This document shows positions 1 to 7,216 of a stretch of 64,000 nt of DNA, one piece after another. The notes under the pieces were generated by a model. The model was not told the DNA's origin. It made no database searches and worked only from the letters and a program-made list of their open reading frames with translations. How positions within the stretch are numbered: the stretch's first letter is position 1; each line of letters starts with the position of its first letter. The position numbers were made by a program, and so were the translations under genes. This DNA comes from Nocardioides panacis (GTDB lineage: Bacteria > Actinomycetota > Actinomycetes > Propionibacteriales > Nocardioidaceae): NCBI RefSeq assembly GCF_019039255.1, contig NZ_CP077062.1:372001-436000 (forward strand). The letters are read 5' to 3'.

Positions 1-1
1 G

Positions 2-286
2 GAATCTGTGCGACGGACGATGGCCCTCGGCCTGTACGGGCGCGGCCAGAACTTCACCGACGAGGAAGCCGACCTCCTGCTGCGGCGGGGAGCCGGTCAG
101 CACATCGACCAGATGCTCACCTATGCCGCCGTCGGAACCGCGCGCGAGGTCGCCGACTACCTCGAGGCATTCCGCATCAAGGCCGACGCAGACGAGTTGA
201 TCACCGCCCACCAGGCGCCCACCCAGGAGGGCCGGCTGCGTTCGGTCACGTTGACCGCCGAGGCAATGGGCTCCGACAGCGTATGA
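2..286 (+). CDS. C-terminal end of a luciferase-like (LLM class) flavin-dependent oxidoreductase, 5' truncated by the window edge
   Basis: The reading frame is open from base 2 and ends at TGA 284-286, so only about the last 94 residues of a roughly 330-residue protein are present. The tail matches the end of bacterial luciferase-like oxidoreductases: a helix with DEEADLLL, a G-T-x-x-E-V-A-D-Y-L segment (the AREVADYLEAF helix) and the sequence ADELITAHQAP typical of the last TIM-barrel strand and helix. Such enzymes use reduced FMN or F420 on unknown substrates. The internal GTG at 8 is not taken as the start because the upstream codons read through in frame. The family call is fairly sure; the substrate is unknown. 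Confidence 0.7.
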   Translation, partial: ESVRRTMALGLYGRGQNFTDEEADLLLRRGAGQHIDQMLTYAAVGTAREVADYLEAFRIKADADELITAHQAPTQEGRLRSVTLTAEAMGSDSV

Positions 287-313
287 CGCGGACGCGGACG
301 CGGACGCGGACGT
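285..313. repeat. Short tandem hexamer repeat (GACGCG)n
   Basis: Nearly five copies of GACGCG begin inside the stop codon of the luciferase-like gene and run directly downstream. It is a simple-sequence tract with no visible coding role. Confidence 0.8.
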
Positions 314-656
314 GGTCGCTGCCGCAGGACCGCGGGACGTGAGGGCCTACAACGGCGTCGACTGGTGAAGGGGGCTGGTGGGGGGGAACCGTGCGACCGC
401 CGAGATCCATGTTCGCTCACGCAGCGGACGGGGGATTCCTCCGGCGATCTCCGCGAGCTCGGCGACGGCCTTCGCGAAGCAGGTACTGGAGCCGGCCTGC
501 TGATGGTCTCCTCCACGAGCGTGCCCCAAGTCGTGGGCGCCGGTACGCAGCATGGCTGGTCCACGACGCGACGACACCGACGACCGGCCGCCTCGTCACC
601 TGCCGGCGGAATGCGGAGGGTTGCCTAGGCCGGGTGGCCGGGGTACGACAGAGAGC
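314..656. other. Intergenic region without a recognisable gene
   Basis: No open frame here has a good ribosome site. A stretch on the minus strand around 390-480 has actinobacterial-like codon bias (FAKAVAELAEIAGG) but no start, stop or family match that I can support. It may be a gene remnant. Confidence 0.4.
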
Positions 657-851
657 ATGACTACCGACCCGGGATTGCCAGAGGCCGACCCGGCCGACGT
701 CGCTGAGCAGCAAGAGGACGTGGAGCCTCCCACGGACGACGAAGAGCTGGGTGTCGAGCCGGACGAGCCTCCATTGGAGGCCAACGAGGCAGACGTCGCA
801 GAACAGCGGATGGAGGTGCCTGGCATCGAAGGTGGGACGGACGAGGACTGA
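657..851 (+). CDS. Small very acidic protein with an internal repeat (64 aa)
   Basis: A 64-residue protein rich in Asp, Glu and Pro, with no membrane segment and no cysteine. It contains two copies of a short unit: EADPADVAEQQEDVEPP near the start and EANEADVAEQRMEVPG near the end. The ATG at 657 is chosen because the acidic bias begins exactly there; the frame upstream is Arg/Pro-rich and looks non-coding. I recall similar short acidic proteins in Nocardioides and relatives, with no known function. It is probably a disordered cytoplasmic protein. Confidence 0.65.
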   Translation: MTTDPGLPEADPADVAEQQEDVEPPTDDEELGVEPDEPPLEANEADVAEQRMEVPGIEGGTDED

Positions 852-859
852 ACCTCGCC

Positions 860-895
860 CGGCAAGGGCCCTTTTGCCCACGGCGGCCCTTGGCC
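860..895 (+). terminator. Possible hairpin terminator after the acidic protein
   Basis: AAGGGCC (864-870) can pair with GGCCCTT (885-891), starting about 12 bases after the stop codon. There is no U-tract after it. Actinobacterial terminators often lack one, so the call rests on position and stem only. Confidence 0.3.
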
Positions 896-967
896 GACAT
901 CTGCCTGGGCGGCTGGTGCTGGTCGGCCCGCGCCAGCCCGCCGCGGGTGAGCGAGCCGGCAACCAAT

Positions 968-1117
968 CGTGCCTTGGACCAGCAACTCTCGGACCACCTC
1001 GACGAGTTCAACCAGGCAGCGACATCGGGAGTTGCCCCAGCCCGCTAACTGACGGTGCAAGTCCGCGACAGCACGGGCGAACTCGTCGGAGGGACCGCGC
1101 GGATCGTGGCTACTTGA
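968..1117 (+). pseudogene. Remnant of a GNAT N-acetyltransferase N-terminus
   Basis: One frame reads RALDQQLSDHLDEFNQAATSG..., then a TAA at 1046, then LTVQVRDSTGELVGG before a TGA at 1115. This is the usual opening of a GNAT-like protein: an N-terminal helix with a D-x-x-N-x-A-A-T pattern, then a strand ending in D-x-x-G-E-L-V-G-G. The TAA falls where family members carry a Glu (ARELTV), so a GAA-to-TAA nonsense change is likely. The acetyl-CoA site is missing. The rest of 852-1283 shows no supported gene. Confidence 0.55.
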
Positions 1118-1283
1118 GGACGTTCGACCTGCGCACTCGCATCCGCCGGTCCCCGCGCCGCCCGGCACGCCGTACCGCATTCACTTCGATGACCAGTCCT
1201 GGGTCAGCGAATTTCAGGGGTTCTCGGCTCCACGGGAACGACCATGGTGTCACTGCCTGGGGCCGCTGCATGCGCGAGATGGG

Positions 1284-1950
1284 CTAGCTCACGTGGACGC
1301 GGTGCTGCATGGCCAGCACGGTCAGCTCGACTCGCGAGTGGATGTCGAGCTTGAGGTAGACGTGCTTGAGATGGGCGTCCACGGTGTGGCGGGAGAGGTG
1401 GAGCTCCTCGGCGACACTGCGATTGGTCATCCCCTCAGCTACGCAGGAGACGACGCGCAGCTCGGCGCCGGTGAGCGACGCCCACCCCTGGTCCGTTCCG
1501 TCGTCGCCGTCCGTACCTTCCTTGACCATGGGATACCGGGCTACGGCAGTGACACTAGCGGCGGGCGGGTACGCCATCGGGTGCAGGTACAGGGGGTTGT
1601 CGATCACCGTGCGGTCCAGCAGAACCGTGGGGTGAGTGCGGAGCACCTCGACGAGCATGTCCGCCCCGAATTTCTGCAGGTCGTAGAGGCACATGAGGAT
1701 GGCGGGCATCTGCTCGACGGCGAGGTTGAGGGCCGACTCGTACAGGAACAGGGCCTCCCCGCCCGGGGGGCCCGGGCAGCACCCACGACATCTCACCGGC
1801 GGCCCGGAGAAGGTCGAAGTCGTCTCCGATCGCCGCGTCCGCGCTCTCGGAGAGGAAGCTCAACATGTCTTCGACTCTGAACACTCCTGAGCGGAGGTAG
1901 GCGTCCGATGCCCGTTCGACGTCGAGCTGTGCCGATCGTTGCGAGTACCG
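1284..1950 (-). pseudogene. Truncated, frameshifted MEDS-domain LuxR-family transcriptional regulator
   Basis: The C-terminus is an intact LuxR helix-turn-helix (LTGAELRVVSCVAEG, then SRHTVDAHLKHVYLKLDIHSR). Before it lies the second half of a MEDS (DcmR-type sensory) domain with LRAAGEMSWVLPGPP and LMCLYDLQKFGADMLVEVL. Two defects are visible. A C6 run on the coding strand (1765-1770) breaks the frame, and removing one base restores PGPPGGEALFLYE. In addition, the first roughly 90 residues of the domain are missing: related codons (ERASDAYLRSGVFRVEDM) extend to about 1950 with no start, and the next gene's stop lies at 2070. The 5' loss looks real; the frameshift may be a sequence error. Confidence 0.7.
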
Positions 1951-2069
1951 GCCGTCAGCACGACGCCCACGTGCACGCGTTCGAGATCACGTTGGCGCCG
2001 TCGACCACGTCCAGCCGGTGGGCCTCAGTTCCGGTCGGTCCTTCGCCCCGCCCGTCCACGGGAGAGCGC

Positions 2070-3047
2070 TCAGCCGCCCTTGGGCAGCAGCATGCCCTTC
2101 GGGACGTTGAGGTGGACGGTGTCCCCCTCCACGCTCTCGATCTCGGTGACAGCGGCGTACGCGTCCCGGGCGAAGATGCCCTTGCGGTCGATCTGGATGT
2201 AGCCGACGCGGAGCAGCCGCTCGGCGAACGGTCTGGGCACAAGCGGCATCATGCTCGGGTCCTCGCCGGCGATGGTGACGGCTCCGGGGTCGCCCAGCTT
2301 GACGAACTCCACCTTGCCGACCTCCTCACCGTCCGCGTCGACGACCCGCATGCCTTCGACAACCTGCTCGATCGGCCCGATCCTGTCGATGGACCCACGG
2401 TGCTCGTCATGGCGCTGGACGTCGGTGCTGCCCTCGCCGGTGAGGATCCTCTGTGCCAGCGACACCTCCTCCTCGGTGCCGTGCGCGACGAGCAGGAAGT
2501 TGCCGGTGCGGACGAGCTCCTCGTACTTCGGGAGATGCCTCTTGGTCACGAAGTGCCCGAGCACGGCACCGACGGTTCCTCCGAGCAGAGCGCCTTCCGC
2601 AGCCCCCACCGCGCCCGCTGCCAACGGACCCAGGACGACCAGCGGCCCGAAGCCGGGAACGGCCAGGAAGGCCACACCGCTGAGGACGCCGAGCAGGCCG
2701 CCCACCCAGGCGCCCGTTGCCGCGCTCGGTCCGGCGACGTCGCCGACGGTGACGAACCCGTTGATCCGGGTCTCGCTCTCGATGCCGGTGCCGACGATGG
2801 AGATCTTCTCGACCGGGAACCCGGTCTCGGCCAGCTTCCGGACGGCGCGCTCCGCGGAGTCCATGTCGGGGAAGACGGCGATCACGGCCCGGTCGTCGAC
2901 ACCGATGGGCCGCGCGTCGGTGCCGGGCGCGTCCGTGCCGAGGGTGTGGGTCGCGGTGCCGCGGGTCATCGCGTCGTCGCTCTGGTTCGTGCGGCTCTGG
3001 GGCGGTACCGACGGGGTCGTCGCGCCCCGTGTCGTGTGCTCAGTCAT
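2070..3047 (-). CDS. General stress protein 17M/YflT-like domain protein with glycine-rich hydrophobic segment and PRC-barrel-like tail
   Basis: A 325-residue protein. Residues 1-50 are a Thr/Ser/Asp-rich linker. Residues 52-112 form the YflT/general-stress-protein fold (VIAVFPDMDSAERAVRKL, then VEKISIVGTG). Residues 125-175 are a Gly/Ala-rich hydrophobic hairpin of the glycine-zipper type. Residues 215-325 resemble a PRC-barrel-like module (VVDADGEEVGKVEFVKLGD and GDTVHLNVPKG). The ATG at 3047 follows GGAGGGACGGAC, a good ribosome site. Actinobacterial members are linked to general stress responses; the biochemical role is unknown. It may be membrane-associated through the hydrophobic hairpin. 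Confidence 0.8.
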   Translation of the reverse strand: MTEHTTRGATTPSVPPQSRTNQSDDAMTRGTATHTLGTDAPGTDARPIGVDDRAVIAVFPDMDSAERAVRKLAETGFPVEKISIVGTGIESETRINGFVTVGDVAGPSAATGAWVGGLLGVLSGVAFLAVPGFGPLVVLGPLAAGAVGAAEGALLGGTVGAVLGHFVTKRHLPKYEELVRTGNFLLVAHGTEEEVSLAQRILTGEGSTDVQRHDEHRGSIDRIGPIEQVVEGMRVVDADGEEVGKVEFVKLGDPGAVTIAGEDPSMMPLVPRPFAERLLRVGYIQIDRKGIFARDAYAAVTEIESVEGDTVHLNVPKGMLLPKGG

Positions 3048-3532
3048 GTCCGTCCCTCCAAGGCGTGGTCAGACCGCCGGCCGTGCGCGTCGGTCCCGAT
3101 GTCATCGAGCCTCAGCCTGCGACGGACCGGTGCCCACCGCATCCCGCGATCGAGTGCAATCGGGCCGGCGCCGGAGCGCCGGAGTGGTTCTCCTGCCGAG
3201 CCGGATCGAACGAATGTTCTGTGTCGCCTGGACGGGAGGTACGAGCGCGGAGTTGGTTCCGATCCGTGACGAGCAGGAGCCCCGACACGCCGGCAGGGCA
3301 TCGGGGCTCGGGTTGGACTCCTTGAGTGCGTAGCCCCTCAGCGGACGAAAGCAGTCGCAGACCACTCGCAGCGCGCTCGTCGTGCGTCCCCCATAGGCAC
3401 GTCAGTGCGTTCGGGAAGACCGCCGTCACCGTCGTGACCGGTGTCTGAAGACTTTCTCCGCTCAGTGCCCGGACCGAGTTGGGTCGGCCGGTCGTTGGCA
3501 CCAGAGTGCGACTTCGTCGGGCGGTTGGGTCC
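3048..3532. other. Intergenic region with one hairpin
   Basis: No supported gene. The 3' part carries the hairpin at 3277-3309. The part next to 3047 must hold the promoter of the YflT-like gene, but I cannot point to a clear -35/-10 pair. Confidence 0.4.
3277..3309 (-). terminator. Hairpin, possible terminator for the minus-strand gene ending at 3533
   Basis: A perfect 9-bp inverted repeat, GAGCCCCGA (3277-3285) and TCGGGGCTC (3301-3309), with a 15-nt loop. It lies about 220 bases downstream of the stop codon of the 110-residue minus-strand gene. No U-tract follows. Confidence 0.4.
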
Positions 3533-3865
3533 TCAGTGCTGGTGTTGGTCCATCGCCGCTTCTACAGCGATGAAGCCCCCGAGACGTGTCGTGAGCGGCC
3601 ACGGTGGAGCTTCAGGCTTCCGCGACCAAGTGAGGTGAACGATCGCGAAGGTGTCGTCAGATGCGCGGAACACCACGTTGTCGCAGCCTTGGCACTGTGC
3701 GAGGGCGCGAAGAGCCAGACCGTGCAACTCGTGGGCTGGTGCTACTTCCACGTGCGCCTCGTTCTCGAAGCTCTGCCCGTGCTCGGCATCAAGGCGGGAC
3801 CACGGCTCCCGGAAGTCGACATCATTCACGGTCGGAGCCTCGCATGAGATTCCGCTCATCGGCAT
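3533..3865 (-). CDS. Small conserved protein of the VHLTWS/PPWP type (about 110 aa)
   Basis: The protein has a conserved core: HELHGLALRALAQCQGCDNVVFRASD, then the strand and Trp-Pro motif FAIVHLTWS and EAPPWP, then an EAAM helix near the C-terminus. I recognise this arrangement (an L-x-G-x-x-[LV]-x-A-[IL]-A start, V-x-L-T-W, P-P-W-P) from a widespread family of short bacterial hypothetical proteins with no assigned function. The start is either ATG at 3865 or ATG two codons later at 3859; neither has a strong ribosome site. Codon bias upstream of these is poor, so longer versions of this frame are unlikely. Confidence 0.65.
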   Translation of the reverse strand: MPMSGISCEAPTVNDVDFREPWSRLDAEHGQSFENEAHVEVAPAHELHGLALRALAQCQGCDNVVFRASDDTFAIVHLTWSRKPEAPPWPLTTRLGGFIAVEAAMDQHQH

Positions 3866-4001
3866 GACCGGTCGCGTGGTGGGCAGTGCTGCTTGTTGAC
3901 GACCCCGGCGAAACCGCGGCGCAGGACTGTAGCCAGGGCTTGCTTGGCCCGCTCGCCGGCAGGAACCGCCGGAGCTGGCAGCCCTCAGTAGCGTTCCCGG
4001 T

Positions 4002-5207
4002 ATGACGAAAGACTTCCGTTTGCTCCTGGCCGGGCAGGTGCTGTCGTGGTTGGGCAACGGCTTCCAGACGGTCGCGCTCGCGGTAGCGGTCGTTCTGCAT
4101 GGCGGAGGTCCGGGCGCGCTCGGGCTGGTGATGGCGTCCAGCATCCTTGCGCGGCTTGTCGGCTCGCTGTTCGGAGGCGTCTGGGCTGACCGGGTCCAGC
4201 CGCAGCAGATCTTGATCGGCTCCGACCTCGTGCGTGCTGCGACCGTCAGCGCAATGGCGATCATGTTCGGGACAGGCCACTACTCGGTGCCCCTGCTCTG
4301 CCTGCTCGCGGCGCTCACGTCCTTGGCTGGGTCGTTCTTCCAGCCCGCCATGACCGCACTCAAGCCGATGCTGATCCCTGTCGCCGGTCGGCAGTCCGCG
4401 AATGCCAGCCTGAGCATGCTGCAGACGATCTGCTCGGTCCTCGGGCCAGTCGCCGGGGGGCTGGTCGTCGCGGGGTTCGGTGCCGCTGCGGGCTTCGCCG
4501 TGAACGCCGCCAGCTTCGTGGCGTCGGTCGCCACCGTTGCGCTGATCAGGGCTCGCGTGGAAAGGGTCCGGGGCGCTGGGATGTTCCAAGAGATGGGCGA
4601 TGGCTGGGCCGAGATCCGAAGGCGGGACTGGCTGCTCTCCGGGGTTCTGGCCGCCACCGTCTACCACGTGGCCAACGGTGTGGTGCTGGTGCTGGCGCAG
4701 GTCGTGGCCGTCCAGCAGCTCGGAGGCGCCAGCTCGGTGGGCGTCATCGCTGCCGCCGAAGGTCTCGGAGGCGTCCTGGGAGCCGCCGTGGCGCTGCGGG
4801 TGAAGCCTCGCCGGATGCTGCTTGCGGGGTGGGCGGCCCTGCCCCTGATGACGCTTTGGGTGCTTGCGTATGTCGTGCCCGGCACGCTCAGTGCCGTTCT
4901 GGCTGGCGCCGTCGTGGGCTACGCCGGACTGATCTTCTTCGATGTCTGCTGGGAGACCGCGATCCAGGACCACGTGCCGCACCACGTCCTGGCGCGGGTG
5001 GCCAGCTGGGACACGCTGACCTCGTTCCTGGGCATGCCGGTGGGGAACGCGCTCGCCGGTCCGCTGGCCCACTGGTTCGGCATGGACCGGGTCCTGGCCG
5101 GATGCGCAGGAGTGCTCCTACTGGCGAGCCTGGCGCCACTGCTGGCCAAAGGAACCCGCACCCTGGTCCGCCCGGACCCAGTCGGGGAGGAGCCTCTGCC
5201 CGCTTGA
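4002..5207 (+). CDS. MFS transporter (MFS_3/enterobactin-exporter-like family)
   Basis: A 401-residue integral membrane protein with about 12 hydrophobic segments. The N-terminus FRLLLAGQVLSWLGNGF and the loop GGVWADRVQPQQIL match the signature of the MFS_3 group of drug and siderophore exporters, which carry an Asp-Arg pair between helices 2 and 3. Length is normal. The gene stands alone, with no regulator next to it, so the substrate cannot be inferred. The ATG at 4002 is the only start that keeps the first helix, although its ribosome site is weak. Confidence 0.85.
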   Translation: MTKDFRLLLAGQVLSWLGNGFQTVALAVAVVLHGGGPGALGLVMASSILARLVGSLFGGVWADRVQPQQILIGSDLVRAATVSAMAIMFGTGHYSVPLLCLLAALTSLAGSFFQPAMTALKPMLIPVAGRQSANASLSMLQTICSVLGPVAGGLVVAGFGAAAGFAVNAASFVASVATVALIRARVERVRGAGMFQEMGDGWAEIRRRDWLLSGVLAATVYHVANGVVLVLAQVVAVQQLGGASSVGVIAAAEGLGGVLGAAVALRVKPRRMLLAGWAALPLMTLWVLAYVVPGTLSAVLAGAVVGYAGLIFFDVCWETAIQDHVPHHVLARVASWDTLTSFLGMPVGNALAGPLAHWFGMDRVLAGCAGVLLLASLAPLLAKGTRTLVRPDPVGEEPLPA

Positions 5208-5321
5208 TCCCGCAAGAAGCGATCCACCCGCGGCACGCGTTCGGAGAATGGGTGGGACTCGAACACGCACGCGACGTCACCGGGTGATCTGCCCAAGCGG
5301 GCCGTCGACCTGCGGAGAGGC

Positions 5322-5570
5322 TTAGGGGTTGCGGGGTGCTGGTGGGCGCCGAGAGATCTGACTGGATCTCGACTGTCTCGCGCCTTCGCGCCGTACCGTC
5401 ACCGGACGCGTCAGAGTGAGGAGGTCGAAACGGGCTAGCCCGACCATCACCTCCGTCGGGTCAACATCGAGCAGTCCCGCGATGTCGATGAGCGCTTCGT
5501 CAGTGCTCGATGCATCGGTGAGCAACCGCATCACCTCGGGGGCTGAGGTGAGATTGCCACTCCTCGCCAT
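5322..5570 (-). CDS. Small protein with a DNA gyrase A-like helical segment (82 aa)
   Basis: Residues 10-55 read APEVMRLLTDASSTDEALIDIAGLL and then EVMVGLARFDLLTLTR. The spacing of a D-x-x-E-A helix, a V-D-x-x-E-V-M helix and a final L-T-R is reminiscent of the tower/coiled-coil segment of GyrA and ParC, which is also found in short actinobacterial proteins. The tail after residue 58 is Arg/Ser/Pro-rich and probably disordered. The ATG at 5570 opens the conserved part. The relation to GyrA is tentative and there is no catalytic residue. Confidence 0.45.
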   Translation of the reverse strand: MARSGNLTSAPEVMRLLTDASSTDEALIDIAGLLDVDPTEVMVGLARFDLLTLTRPVTVRREGARQSRSSQISRRPPAPRNP

Positions 5571-5723
5571 CCGTGACGACAGCGGGACGCCGACGTGAGT
5601 GTGAAGAAGCGAGCGCCCGGCTCAGGACGTTCAGATCGAGCCGGAACTGCTTCGGGTCTTGATGGCGGCGGACGCGCGTCGCCAGGCACGGCTCGAGCCG
5701 TCCGGGCTCCCTAGAGTGTGCCC

Positions 5724-6743
5724 ATGAGTGCGAGTCGCTGGGCCCATCGGCTGGAGCAGACCTGGGACGGGGCGCGGCTGCGGCGGGCTGGCAGCCGAAT
5801 GCCTGTCGACCTGCGCATCGAGCCGTACATCGGCCACGGAAGTGACCAAGGGGTGGTGGTGCGCGGACGGGTCCTCGATGACCCGATCCCCACCGAAGCC
5901 GTGCAGGGTGAGGGCGTCGGCGCCGCGGTGCGCCGTACCGTGCAGCGGTTCCTGACCGACGACCTGCCGGGTGTGCCCCTGCGGGTCACCGTCGCGGGCA
6001 CGACCGTCGAGACCGTCACCGACGCCGACGGCTACTTCCGGGTGTGCCTGGAGCCAGCGCCTGGTCAGCTCACCGCCCCGTGGACCAGCGGGACTGTCGA
6101 GCTCGCCGACGAGTACCGCGGCGTCACCGAGCCGAAGAGCACGCCGTTCGAGGTCCTGGTCCCCGGTCACGACGCGACGTTCGGGATCATCTCGGACGTC
6201 GACGACACCATCCTGGAGACCGGTGTCCAGCGGGTCGGGCAGATGATCCGGCGAACGTTGACCGGCTCCGCGCTTACCCGGACGCCCTTCCCGGGCGCGG
6301 CGGAGCTGTACGGCGACTTGGCGGCCGGCGCCAACCCGGTCTTCTACGTCTCGTCCAGCCCGTGGAACCTGCACAGCTTCCTGGTGGCGTTCATCCGGCA
6401 TCGCGCGTTTCCGATGGGACCGGTGCTGCTTTGCGACCTGTTCGGAACCGCCTCCGGTCGCGAGCAGAAGCCGGTTCGTATCCAGGAGGTCCTCGACCTT
6501 CATCCGCGGCTGCGGTTCGTGCTCATCGGCGACTCGGGGGAGAAGGATCCCGAGATCTACGCCACCGTCGCTCGGGCGAACCCGGGACGCATCCTCGCGA
6601 TATACATTCGCGAGGTTCGGCTCGACCCGGGCGACGGTCGGGTGGAGGAGGTCTCGGGCACCTGGACCGAGGACGTGCCCTTCGTGCTCGCGGCCGACAC
6701 CGACGCCGTACGCCGGCACGCGGTCGCGGTCGGCCTCCTCTGA
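5724..6743 (+). CDS. App1-family phosphatase (DUF2183, phosphatidate phosphatase-like)
   Basis: A 339-residue protein. An N-terminal beta-rich part (about 45-120) with GVPLRVTVAG and DADGYFRV precedes a HAD-like catalytic domain whose nucleophile motif is DVDDT at about residue 158, followed by YVSSSPWNLHSFL and later LIGDSGEKDPEIY. These are the motifs of the App1 catalytic domain, which in yeast dephosphorylates phosphatidate; bacterial members are uncharacterised. The ATG at 5724 is chosen over the GTG at 5718 because the family usually starts with a short basic helix. No signal peptide is seen, so it is cytoplasmic or peripheral to the membrane. Confidence 0.85.
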   Translation: MSASRWAHRLEQTWDGARLRRAGSRMPVDLRIEPYIGHGSDQGVVVRGRVLDDPIPTEAVQGEGVGAAVRRTVQRFLTDDLPGVPLRVTVAGTTVETVTDADGYFRVCLEPAPGQLTAPWTSGTVELADEYRGVTEPKSTPFEVLVPGHDATFGIISDVDDTILETGVQRVGQMIRRTLTGSALTRTPFPGAAELYGDLAAGANPVFYVSSSPWNLHSFLVAFIRHRAFPMGPVLLCDLFGTASGREQKPVRIQEVLDLHPRLRFVLIGDSGEKDPEIYATVARANPGRILAIYIREVRLDPGDGRVEEVSGTWTEDVPFVLAADTDAVRRHAVAVGLL

Positions 6744-6933
6744 CCGGGCTGCGCCCTCACCCCGTCGGACTGGGGTCCCCGCGGCGGAAAGAATCGCGTC
6801 GCGAACGCGCAGACTGCGGCAGATCCGGGAGTCGGCAATTGCCCCTGTCACCATGGTCCGTCCTTTGGCTGCACCCCACCGTTGCTTGGATTGACTATTG
6901 CGCCGTCGACAACGCGTGGCCGACGCTTGGATT

Positions 6934-7110
6934 GTGAGAACCGTCAAAGCGGTCGTCTGTGCGGTCTTCCGACATGACTGGGGTCCTGTCGAGGGCCACG
7001 GAGCCGTGGCTGAGCGCAGCTGCAGGCGGTGCGGGCGCGTTCATCGTCTGGACCTGGACAGTCATCCCGTGGACGGGCGGGCGCATCATGAGTTCGGTGA
7101 TGGAGTCTGA
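6934..7110 (+). CDS. Small zinc-ribbon-like protein (58 aa)
   Basis: The frame from GTG 6934 gives a 58-residue protein with FRHDWGPVEGHG, then AERSCRRCGRVHRL with a CxxC pair, then HPVDGRAHHE. Cys9 and His residues in the first half, the CxxC and the paired His near the end could form one zinc site. I recall comparable short actinobacterial proteins with a HDW...CRRCG...HPVDG layout. Its 3' end overlaps the earliest possible starts of the next gene, but not the preferred start at 7217. A 10-bp direct repeat, GCTTGGATTG, occurs at 6884-6893 and again at 6925-6934, right at the start codon. Confidence 0.55.
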   Translation: MRTVKAVVCAVFRHDWGPVEGHGAVAERSCRRCGRVHRLDLDSHPVDGRAHHEFGDGV

Positions 7111-7216
7111 GCCACATCCTCCTCAGCTTCGCCGTTCACGCGGGACCCCAACGGGTGCTGCAGCCCGAGCCCGGAGCGAGGTCGACCGCACTGAGCCGGG
7201 CGATGTCGGGTCTCGC

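Noticed and set aside
285-313. Hexamer repeat considered as part of a CRISPR or larger array
   Set aside because: It is a simple 6-bp tandem tract without spacers. No repeat-spacer pattern was found in the window.
1908-3269. Long plus-strand frames opposite the YflT-like gene
   Set aside because: The minus-strand protein has clear domains and a ribosome site. The opposite frames have neither.
3822-5072. Minus-strand frame opposite the MFS transporter
   Set aside because: The translation is His/Gln/Arg/Gly-rich without hydrophobic or catalytic motifs, while the plus strand encodes a normal transporter.
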